Source of the DNA: Desulfovibrio sp. Marseille-P6017
Lineage (GTDB): Bacteria > Bacillota_A > Clostridia > Peptostreptococcales > Peptostreptococcaceae
DNA length: 64,000 nucleotides
Assembly (NCBI GenBank): GCA_900604495.1
Contig: UWOR01000011.1
Span: 1 to 64,000, forward strand
Direction of reading: 5' to 3'
Shown: piece after piece, positions 57,442 through 64,000 of the stretch
Layout: each line of letters begins with the position of its first letter
Numbering within the stretch: position 1 is the first letter of the stretch
Program-made: the position numbers and the translations under genes
The notes under the pieces: generated by a model
Told to the model about the DNA's origin: nothing
The model's input: the letters and a program-made list of their open reading frames with translations, nothing else
Databases searched by the model: none

Positions 57442-58977
57442 ATGAAGAAGCATGAATTAGTACTTGTAGTTGATTTTGGGGGACAATATAATCAATTAAT
57501 AGCAAGAAGAGTAAGAGAGAATAATGTATACTGTGAAATAATACCTTATACTACAGATATAGAAACAATAAAATCGAAGAATCCGAAAGGGATAATATTT
57601 ACAGGTGGACCTAATAGTGCATATTTAGATAACTCTCCTACGATATCAAAAGAGATATTTGATATAGGAGTACCAATACTAGGTATTTGCTACGGAGTAC
57701 AAATAATGTCTCATGTATTGGGTGGAAATGTAAGAAAAGGTAATGCTAATGAAAAAGAATATGGTAGAACTGAAATAAAATATGAAGAATCTACTATATT
57801 TGAAGGTATGTCAACAAATATTGTATGGATGAGTCATACAGATTTAATAGATAGAGTTCCAGATGGATTTAAAATAGTAGCTCATACTAAAGATTGTCCA
57901 GTTGCTGCTATGGAAAATACAGAGAAAAAATTGTATGGAGTACAGTTCCATCCAGAAGTTGAACATTGTTTAGAAGGAGATAAAGTTCTTACTAACTTCT
58001 TATATAATGTTTGTGGTGTAAGTGGAGACTGGACTACAGATACATTTATAGAAGATAAGATAAATGAATTAAAAGCTATAATAGGTGACAAAAAAGTACT
58101 ATGTGCATTAAGTGGTGGAGTGGATTCATCTGTTGCTGCTGTACTTGTACACAGAGCTATAGGAGATAACTTAACTTGTGTATTTGTTGATCATGGTTTA
58201 CTTAGAAAAAATGAAGGTGACGATGTAGAAAGAATATTCAGAGATAAGTTTGATATGAACTTAATTAGAGTTAATTGTGAAGATAGATTCTTAGGTAAAT
58301 TAAAGGGAGTAACAGAGCCAGAATCTAAGAGAAAAATAATAGGTGAAGAATTCATAAGAGTATTTGAAGAAGAATCAGCTAAATTAGGAAAAATGGACTT
58401 TTTAGTTCAAGGAACTATATATCCAGATATAGTAGAAAGTGGGCATGGAGAAGCAGCTACTATAAAATCTCACCATAATGTTGGTGGAATACCTGAAGAT
58501 ATAGAATTCCAAATAGTTGAGCCACTAAGAGAATTATTTAAAGATGAAGTAAGAAAAATAGGGTTAGAGTTAGGTATAGAAGAAGGTTTAATATTTAGGC
58601 ATCCATTCCCAGGACCAGGATTAGGTATAAGGGTTATAGGAGAAGTTACTAAAGAAAGATGTGACATATTAAGAGAAGCTGATGCTATATATATGGATGA
58701 ACTTAAAAAAGCTGGATTATATAAAGAAATATGGCAAGCATTTGCGACATTGCCAGATGTAAAAACTGTTGGAGTTATGGGAGATGAAAGAACATATGCT
58801 TACTTAGTAGGTTTAAGAGCAGTTACATCTTCTGATGGAATGACTTCTGACTGGTATAAGATGCCGTATGATGTTTTAGAAAAAATATCAAACAGAATTG
58901 TAAATGAAGTTGATGGAGCAAATAGAGTAGTTTATGATATAACTTCAAAACCACCAGGAACAATAGAGTGGGAATAA
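57442..58977 (+). CDS. guaA: GMP synthase (glutamine-hydrolysing) GuaA
   Basis: Aminates XMP to GMP. 511 residues. An N-terminal class I glutaminase has nucleophile Cys in [10 protein letters not shown] (near 76) and HPEVEHC (near 172). The ATP-pyrophosphatase domain has P-loop [12 protein letters not shown] (near 223), followed by the dimerisation domain ending KPPGTIEWE. The ribosome binding site AAGGAGAT lies inside the end of guaB, so the genes are coupled. It shares the riboswitch-controlled transcript. Confidence 0.98.
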   Translation: MKKHELVLVVDFGGQYNQLIARRVRENNVYCEIIPYTTDIETIKSKNPKGIIFTGGPNSAYLDNSPTISKEIFDIGVPILGICYGVQIMSHVLGGNVRKGNANEKEYGRTEIKYEESTIFEGMSTNIVWMSHTDLIDRVPDGFKIVAHTKDCPVAAMENTEKKLYGVQFHPEVEHCLEGDKVLTNFLYNVCGVSGDWTTDTFIEDKINELKAIIGDKKVLCALSGGVDSSVAAVLVHRAIGDNLTCVFVDHGLLRKNEGDDVERIFRDKFDMNLIRVNCEDRFLGKLKGVTEPESKRKIIGEEFIRVFEEESAKLGKMDFLVQGTIYPDIVESGHGEAATIKSHHNVGGIPEDIEFQIVEPLRELFKDEVRKIGLELGIEEGLIFRHPFPGPGLGIRVIGEVTKERCDILREADAIYMDELKKAGLYKEIWQAFATLPDVKTVGVMGDERTYAYLVGLRAVTSSDGMTSDWYKMPYDVLEKISNRIVNEVDGANRVVYDITSKPPGTIEWE

Positions 58978-59046
58978 TATAAAATAAGGGGGATTTATTA
59001 TAATAATTAATTTTATTATAATAGATTCTTTTTTATTTCAAATTAA

Positions 59047-59075
59047 TTGTAGTTAATGTTTATTAAACATAATAT
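59047..59075 (+). promoter_or_regulatory. Candidate promoter of the BMP lipoprotein gene
   Basis: TTGTAG (59047-59052), 17 bases, TAATAT (59070-59075). The start codon is 44 bases downstream. Confidence 0.5.
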
Positions 59076-59119
59076 AAAAATTTAGACAACAAAAGGTAAA
59101 GACATTTAGGAGGAATAAC

Positions 59120-60142
59120 ATGAAATTTAAAAAAATATTTTCATTAGGTACAGCAGTAATGTTATCTGCATCTATGTTAGTTGGATGTGGATCAAAATCT
59201 TCAAATGGATCATCAGATGATGTTATAAAAGTAGGTATGGTAGCGGATACAGGTGGAATAAATGATGAATCCTTCAATCAAAGTGCATGGGAAGGTCTTC
59301 AACAAGCACAAAAAGATTTTAATATTGAAATAAAAGTTATAGAATCTAAGCAAGCATCAGAGTATATTTCAAATATAGAAAGTCTTGTTGATGAAGATAT
59401 GGATTTAGTAATAGGTGTTGGTAATACTATGAAAGATGATATCGAAACACAAGCAAAGAATTATCCAGAACAACAATTTGCAATAATAGATGAGACGTAT
59501 GATAAAATACCCGAAAATGTAACACCTATATTATTTAAAGAAAATGAAGCTACATTTTTAGCTGGAGTTATAGCAGGAAAAACAACAAATACTAATAAAA
59601 TTGGATTTATAGGTGGTATGGAAAATAGCGTTATATCTAGATTCGAATATGGATTTAAATATGGTGTGAAAACAGCTAATAAAGATGCTAATGTTAATGT
59701 TCAATATGCAGGCACATTTTCTGATGCAGCTAAAGGCAAATCTATAGCTAACCAAATGTATGGAAATGACATAGATATAATATTATCTGCTGCAGGTGGA
59801 ACAGGATTAGGTGCAATTGAATCAGCTAAAGAAAACAATAAATATGCTATAGGTGTTGATAAAGATCAAAGCAACTTAGCTCCAAAAAATGTTTTAACTT
59901 CAGCTCTAAAAAAGGTTAATATTGGTGTATATGATACGGTAAAAGAATTAGTCAATGGTAAGTTAAAAGGTGGACAAGAGAAAATATATGGACTTAAAGA
60001 AGATGGAGTTGGTATACCGGAGTCTACTAAAAAATTAGTACCAGCAGATGTTTTAGATTTCGTAAATGAAATGAAAGAAAAAGTTAAAAATGGAGAAATA
60101 TCAGTACCTTCAACAAAAGAAGAGTATGAATCTACATTATAA
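59120..60142 (+). CDS. BMP-family lipoprotein, probable purine-nucleoside ABC transporter binding protein
   Basis: 340 residues with a lipoprotein signal peptide and lipobox LVGC (lipid-anchored Cys23), so it sits on the outer face of the membrane. The body matches the BMP/PnrA fold: VGMVADTGGINDESFNQSAW (near 39-58), GVGNTMKDD and IGFIGGMENSVISRFEYGF (near 155-173). Members bind nucleosides for an ABC importer. The ATPase and permease genes are not adjacent. Neighbours guaBA and a purine permease support a purine role. Confidence 0.9.
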   Translation: MKFKKIFSLGTAVMLSASMLVGCGSKSSNGSSDDVIKVGMVADTGGINDESFNQSAWEGLQQAQKDFNIEIKVIESKQASEYISNIESLVDEDMDLVIGVGNTMKDDIETQAKNYPEQQFAIIDETYDKIPENVTPILFKENEATFLAGVIAGKTTNTNKIGFIGGMENSVISRFEYGFKYGVKTANKDANVNVQYAGTFSDAAKGKSIANQMYGNDIDIILSAAGGTGLGAIESAKENNKYAIGVDKDQSNLAPKNVLTSALKKVNIGVYDTVKELVNGKLKGGQEKIYGLKEDGVGIPESTKKLVPADVLDFVNEMKEKVKNGEISVPSTKEEYESTL

Positions 60143-60168
60143 ATTATAAAATAGACATGTATATAATT

Positions 60169-60212
60169 AAAACTAGATTAAATTTTACTTTAAATTTAAT
60201 CTAGTTTTTTTA
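60169..60212 (+). terminator. Terminator after the BMP lipoprotein gene
   Basis: About 16-bp stem AAAACTAGATTAAATT / AATTTAATCTAGTTTT followed by T-rich sequence. Confidence 0.9.
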
Positions 60213-60268
60213 TTTTTATTAAAAACACGAACTATTTTTAATAAAAAATTTAAAAAGTATAAAAAATG

Positions 60269-60297
60269 TTGCAAAAAAGTGTACTATATAATATAAT
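60269..60297 (+). promoter_or_regulatory. Sigma-A promoter of the purine permease gene
   Basis: TTGCAA (60269-60274), 17 bases, perfect TATAAT (60292-60297). A CGAACTAT motif resembling a PurR box lies 40 bases upstream. Confidence 0.65.
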
Positions 60298-60366
60298 TAC
60301 TAGTGTAAAGTTAGCTAATATTCGAATTATAATATGATAAAATAATAAAAAATATGGAGGTTGAAT

Positions 60367-61704
60367 ATGCAAGCTACTCAAACGAGTAACCAAGGTTTAC
60401 TAGATAAGGTTTTTAAGTTATCAGAACATAACACAAATGTTAAAACGGAAATTATAGCAGGTATAACAACATTCATGACTATGGCTTATATATTGGTTGT
60501 TAATGTTAATATTCTTGGAGAAACAGGAATGGATAGAAATGCAATATTTGCGGCAACTGCAATAGCTGCATTTATAGGATGTTTAGCTATGGGACTTTTA
60601 GCTAATTATCCAATCGCTTTAGCGCCGGGGATGGGCCTTAATGCATTCTTTGCATATACAGTTGTATTAGGAATGGGTCATACATGGCAATTTGCATTAT
60701 GTGCGGTTTTAATAGAAGGAATTATATTTATAATACTTACGGCTACAAATGTTAGAGAAAAAATTATAGATTGCATACCGCCAGTTTTAAAGCATGCAGT
60801 TACAGCTGGAATAGGACTTTTTATAGCGTTTATAGGGTTAGCAAATGCAGGTGTAGTAGTAACTGGTTCTACAATACTGGCATTAGGTAATATGAGAGAT
60901 CCTTTAGTTATATTAACGATAGTAGGAATAGTATTAGCTAGTATATTAATAGCAAAAAATATAAAAGGTGCGTTTCTTATAGCAATGTTAATAATATCAG
61001 CGATAGGTATGCTTTTAGGGCTTGTAGATTTACCTCAAGGAGTTATATCAACAAATGTACCATCAGTTAAGCCGTTATTTTTACAAGCATTCAGTGTACC
61101 AACTAATGAAATATTCAGTTTACAAATGCTAGTTATAGTAGTAACATTCTTATTTGTAGACTTATTTGATACTGTAGGATGTTTAGTAGGAGTTGCATCT
61201 AAAGGTAATTTATTAGATAAAGATGGAAAGCTTCCAAGAGCAAAGCAAGCATTATTTGCCGATGCAATAGCTACGACTGTAGGAGCAATGCTTGGAACTT
61301 CAACAGTAACATCATATGTTGAAAGTGCGGCAGGTATAGGAGAAGGTGGTAGAACTGGATTAACAGCAGTTACGACAGGAATATTATTCTTATTATCATT
61401 ATTATTTGCTCCATTATTTATAGCAGTACCAACTCAAGCTACATCGCCGGTACTTATAATAGTTGGAGTTATGATGGCGAGCTCATTAAAAGAAATAGAC
61501 TTCAATGATTTTACAAATGCAATACCAGCATTCTTAACATTAGCGATGATGCCGTTTGCATATAGTATAGCTGATGGAATTATATTTGGTATAATATCAT
61601 TTACAGTATTAAAATTAGCAACAGGGAAATCAAAAGAAGTGAATATATATTTAATAGTATTATCAATACTATTTATGCTTAAATTTGTATTCATCACTCA
61701 TTAG
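60367..61704 (+). CDS. NCS2/AzgA-type guanine/hypoxanthine permease
   Basis: 445 residues from ATG 60367 (GGAGG six bases upstream; the TTG at 60361 abuts that site). About 12-14 hydrophobic helices. AzgA-like motifs: GITTFMTMAYILVVN (near 30), ALAPGMGLNAFFAYTV (near 83-98), FLFVDLFDTVGCLVGVA (near 257) and GTSTVTSYVESAAGIGEGGRTGLTA (near 315), the last being the nucleobase-binding segment. It imports purine bases for salvage, fitting the guaBA and BMP genes beside it. Confidence 0.93.
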   Translation: MQATQTSNQGLLDKVFKLSEHNTNVKTEIIAGITTFMTMAYILVVNVNILGETGMDRNAIFAATAIAAFIGCLAMGLLANYPIALAPGMGLNAFFAYTVVLGMGHTWQFALCAVLIEGIIFIILTATNVREKIIDCIPPVLKHAVTAGIGLFIAFIGLANAGVVVTGSTILALGNMRDPLVILTIVGIVLASILIAKNIKGAFLIAMLIISAIGMLLGLVDLPQGVISTNVPSVKPLFLQAFSVPTNEIFSLQMLVIVVTFLFVDLFDTVGCLVGVASKGNLLDKDGKLPRAKQALFADAIATTVGAMLGTSTVTSYVESAAGIGEGGRTGLTAVTTGILFLLSLLFAPLFIAVPTQATSPVLIIVGVMMASSLKEIDFNDFTNAIPAFLTLAMMPFAYSIADGIIFGIISFTVLKLATGKSKEVNIYLIVLSILFMLKFVFITH

Positions 61705-61749
61705 TGATAAAATAATCAGCAAATAAAAAAGTTTAAACATTTAATAAAA

Positions 61750-61790
61750 GAAAAACTCCAAGTTAGAGATTCTAGCTTGGAGTTTTTTAT
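61750..61790. terminator. Bidirectional terminator between the permease and fhs
   Basis: Stem AAAAACTCCAAG / CTTGGAGTTTTT with inner partial pairing (CTAG-type), between convergent genes. Confidence 0.9.
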
Positions 61791-61791
61791 A

Positions 61792-63468
61792 TTAGAATAA
61801 TCCTGAAATTATTCCGTTTTCATCAATATCTATTTTTTCAGCAGCAGGAGTTTTTGGAAGTCCAGGCATTTTCATTATGTTACCAGTAAGAGCAACGATA
61901 AAGCCTGCACCGGCTGAAACATTTAGTTGTCTAACCGTAATTTTAAATCCACTAGGTCTTCCTAACTTAGTAGCATCATCAGTTAAAGAGTACTGAGTTT
62001 TAGCCATACATATAGGCATATTTCCAAAACCTAAAGATTCTAGTTTATCTAATTCTTTTCTTGCTTGAGGAGTGAAATCTACACCGTCAGCTCCATAAAT
62101 TTTAGTAGCTATTGAATTTATTTTTTCTTCTATGCTTAACTCATCTTCATAGCAAAGTTGGAAGTTACTTTCTTTCTCATTTATAAGTCTTAGTACCTCA
62201 GTAGCTAATTCTATTCCACCTTCTCCACCTTTAGACCAAACCTGAGATACAGCAACATTTACACCTAATTCTTTACACTTTTCTTTTATTAGGTTAATTT
62301 CAGCTTGAGTATCAGTAGGGAATTCATTTATAGCAACTACTGCTGGTAAATTAAATACTTGGGTTATGTTTTCAACATGCTTTAATAAGTTTGGTAGACC
62401 TGCCTCTAAAGCTTCTAAATTTTCATTATTTAAATCATTTTTAGAAATTCCACCATTATATTTTAACGCTCTTACAGTAGCAACAATTATAACAGCAGAA
62501 GGCTCTATACCCGACACTCTACATTTTATATCTAAGAATTTTTCTGCACCAAGGTCTGCACCAAAACCACCTTCAGTAACTACATAATCAGCAAAATGCA
62601 TAGCCATCTTAGTAGCTATAACAGAGTTACATCCATGTGCAATATTTGCAAAAGGGCCACCATGTATGAAGGCTGGCGTTCCTTCTAGTGTTTGAACTAA
62701 ATTGGGTTTTAAAGCATCTTTTAATAAAGCAGCCATAGCACCGTTAGCTTTTAAGTCTGATGCAGTTACAGGATCTCCATCATAGTTATATGCAACTATT
62801 ATTTTTCCTAATTTTTCTTTTAAGTCTGATATATCATTTGCAAGGCAGAAGACTGCCATGACTTCTGATGCAACAGTTATGTCAAAACCATCTTGTCTAG
62901 TAACGCCATCAACTCTAGAACCTAATCCATCAACAATATTTCTTAGTTGCCTATCATTCATATCAACGCATCTTCTCCAAGTTATGCTTCTAACATCAAT
63001 ATTTAATGTATTTCCTTGGTGTATATGGTTATCTAGCATAGCTGCTAGTAAGTTGTTGGCAGCTCCAATAGCGTGTAAATCTCCTGTAAAATGAAGATTT
63101 ATATCTTCCATAGGTATAACTTGAGCATATCCACCACCTGCGGCTCCGCCTTTTATACCAAATACAGGACCTAAAGAAGGTTCTCTTAACGCAACTAATG
63201 TATTTTTTCCAAGCCTAGAAAGTGCATCTGCAACACCAATTGTTGTAGTTGTTTTACCTTCACCTGCAGGCGTTGGGTTTATAGCAGTTGTTAATATAAC
63301 CTTTGATTTTTTATTTGAATTACTTTTTAATAAATTATAATCGATCTTAGCTTTGTATTTTCCGTACATATCGATATCATCTTCATGAATATTTAGCTTC
63401 CTAGCAATTTCTTTAATGTGCTTAGGTTTAGCTTCTTGTGCAATCTCTATATCTGATTTAAATGCCAT
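61792..63468 (-). CDS. fhs: Formate-tetrahydrofolate ligase (formyl-THF synthetase)
   Basis: Activates formate onto tetrahydrofolate using ATP: C1 supply for purines and, in acetogens, the methyl branch of the Wood-Ljungdahl pathway. 558 residues, normal length. P-loop region [13 protein letters not shown] (about 67-79), [20 protein letters not shown] (near 94-113), [16 protein letters not shown] (near 288) and RQDGFDI are typical. GGAGGAAT precedes the ATG on the minus strand. It is divergent from purE, whose pathway needs formyl-THF. Confidence 0.98.
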   Translation of the reverse strand: MAFKSDIEIAQEAKPKHIKEIARKLNIHEDDIDMYGKYKAKIDYNLLKSNSNKKSKVILTTAINPTPAGEGKTTTTIGVADALSRLGKNTLVALREPSLGPVFGIKGGAAGGGYAQVIPMEDINLHFTGDLHAIGAANNLLAAMLDNHIHQGNTLNIDVRSITWRRCVDMNDRQLRNIVDGLGSRVDGVTRQDGFDITVASEVMAVFCLANDISDLKEKLGKIIVAYNYDGDPVTASDLKANGAMAALLKDALKPNLVQTLEGTPAFIHGGPFANIAHGCNSVIATKMAMHFADYVVTEGGFGADLGAEKFLDIKCRVSGIEPSAVIIVATVRALKYNGGISKNDLNNENLEALEAGLPNLLKHVENITQVFNLPAVVAINEFPTDTQAEINLIKEKCKELGVNVAVSQVWSKGGEGGIELATEVLRLINEKESNFQLCYEDELSIEEKINSIATKIYGADGVDFTPQARKELDKLESLGFGNMPICMAKTQYSLTDDATKLGRPSGFKITVRQLNVSAGAGFIVALTGNIMKMPGLPKTPAAEKIDIDENGIISGLF

Positions 63469-63819
63469 AAGATAAATTCCTCCATTGTATGTATTTTTTA
63501 GATTTAATATTGATAATTATACCATTATTTTACCTTCTGAAACTATTTATCTGAATTATAACATAAAATTCGTGTTTGTACATACAATTTATATAAGGTT
63601 AAAAAGGATAGGGATGTGTAAAAATATTAATATTATTCATGTGATGCCTGTGATTTCAAAGATTTTATAAGTTTGATATTTGTATTAAAAAAATTATTAG
63701 TAAAAAATTAGTTGCAAAAATCTGTATATTATTATAGAATTTATTTATAAAGTTCGTATAATTGTGCGTGTAATACACGGTTGAATAATTTAAAATATAT
63801 ATGGAAAAGAGGGAAATTG
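63469..63819. other. Divergent control region between fhs and purE
   Basis: About 350 bases without a gene. It holds a purE promoter TTGCAA-N17-TAGAAT (63712-63740), PurR-box-like AAAATTCG (63565-63572) and AAAGTTCGTATAAT (63750-63763), and a small perfect palindrome CGTGT-AAT-ACACG (63767-63779) in the leader. A purine riboswitch core (TTTCTACC) is absent. Confidence 0.5.
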
Positions 63820-64000
63820 ATGAAAGTAGCAATAGTTATGGGATCAAAGTCAGATTATCCTAAAGTTCAAGAAGGTATAAAGTTATTAGAAAAATTTGGT
63901 GTATCAGTTAAAGTTAGAGTGTTATCAGCGCATAGAACTCCGGTTCAATTGACGGAGTTTTTAAATGAAATAGAAGGTGAAGTAGATGTAATAGTAGGGG
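63820..64000 (+). CDS. purE: N5-carboxyaminoimidazole ribonucleotide mutase PurE (partial, cut by window end)
   Basis: First 60 residues of PurE, beginning MKVAIVMGSKSDYPKVQEG. The GSKSD substrate loop (residues 8-12) and LSAHRTP (about 39-45) are the class I PurE signatures. AAGAGGG precedes the ATG. It catalyses an early step of IMP synthesis and is probably the first gene of a pur operon that continues past the window. Confidence 0.95.
   Translation, partial: MKVAIVMGSKSDYPKVQEGIKLLEKFGVSVKVRVLSAHRTPVQLTEFLNEIEGEVDVIVG

Noticed and set aside
58986..59039. AGGGGG followed by a hydrophobic frame of Ile, Asn and Phe codons after guaA
   Set aside because: No ATG, GTG or TTG at a usable distance; the sequence is an AT inverted repeat (TATTATAAT / ATTATAATA) that is more likely part of a weak terminator.
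63741..63819. Possible purine riboswitch before purE
   Set aside because: CGTATAA is present, but the TTTCTACC and GACTA joining segments are missing and the leader is too short for an aptamer.

Overview
The window is low-GC, AT-rich chromosomal DNA from an anaerobic, endospore-forming Firmicute. The gene content and order suggest a clostridium of the Peptostreptococcaceae (Clostridioides difficile-like), but I cannot name the species. The evidence is: late-sporulation genes (spoIID, spoIIQ, spoIIID, yyaC) with compartment-sigma-like promoters; a Ni-Fe CO dehydrogenase and formyl-tetrahydrofolate synthetase; many ferredoxin-type proteins; and gene blocks matching known Firmicute synteny (cdaA-cdaR-glmM-glmS, ywmB-murA-spoIID, and tsaE-tsaB-rimI-tsaD with ABC-F and rex). 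Almost everything looks core and vertically inherited. I see no insertion sequence, prophage, CRISPR array or integrated element.

Layout. 1-990: 3' end of a 23S rRNA, 5S rRNA and seven tRNAs. 1-7 kb: c-di-AMP synthesis and amino-sugar supply, with a glmS ribozyme. 7-13 kb: cell wall and sporulation (ywmB, murA, spoIID, spoIIQ, spoIIID, mbl, yyaC). 13-19 kb: SAM-I riboswitch and metK, recD2, comFC, a raiA-type structured RNA, and hpf. 19-28 kb: secA, prfB (programmed +1 frameshift), tex, an amidohydrolase, FMN riboswitch and ribU, and an unknown helical protein. 28-35 kb: t6A genes, MATE, ABC-F, rex. 35-39 kb: a ferredoxin divergent from cooS-cooF-oxidoreductase. 39.7-45 kb: NlpC/P60 hydrolase, then pyrB-pyrC-pyrK-pyrD-pyrE led by a PyrR-type RNA hairpin. 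45-51 kb: LysR/YeiH pair, two deoxynucleoside kinases, ogg, cls. 51-64 kb: groESL with CIRCE, larB-larC, guanine riboswitch with guaB-guaA, a nucleoside-binding lipoprotein, a purine permease, fhs, and the start of purE.

The window is rich in RNA-level control. It has four metabolite-sensing leader RNAs (glmS, SAM-I, FMN, guanine), a raiA RNA with its own promoter and terminator, a PyrR hairpin touching a ribosome binding site, and two recoding sites (prfB +1; larC with a canonical -1 heptamer at a junction that would otherwise split the gene). The raiA RNA lies upstream of hpf, whose own promoter fits the sigma-H consensus closely, tying ribosome hibernation to the start of sporulation. The leads I rate highest are the larC frameshift, the raiA RNA/sigma-H/hpf block, and PyrR-type control acting on translation initiation. 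I do not see a wholly new multi-gene system; the novelty is mainly regulatory.
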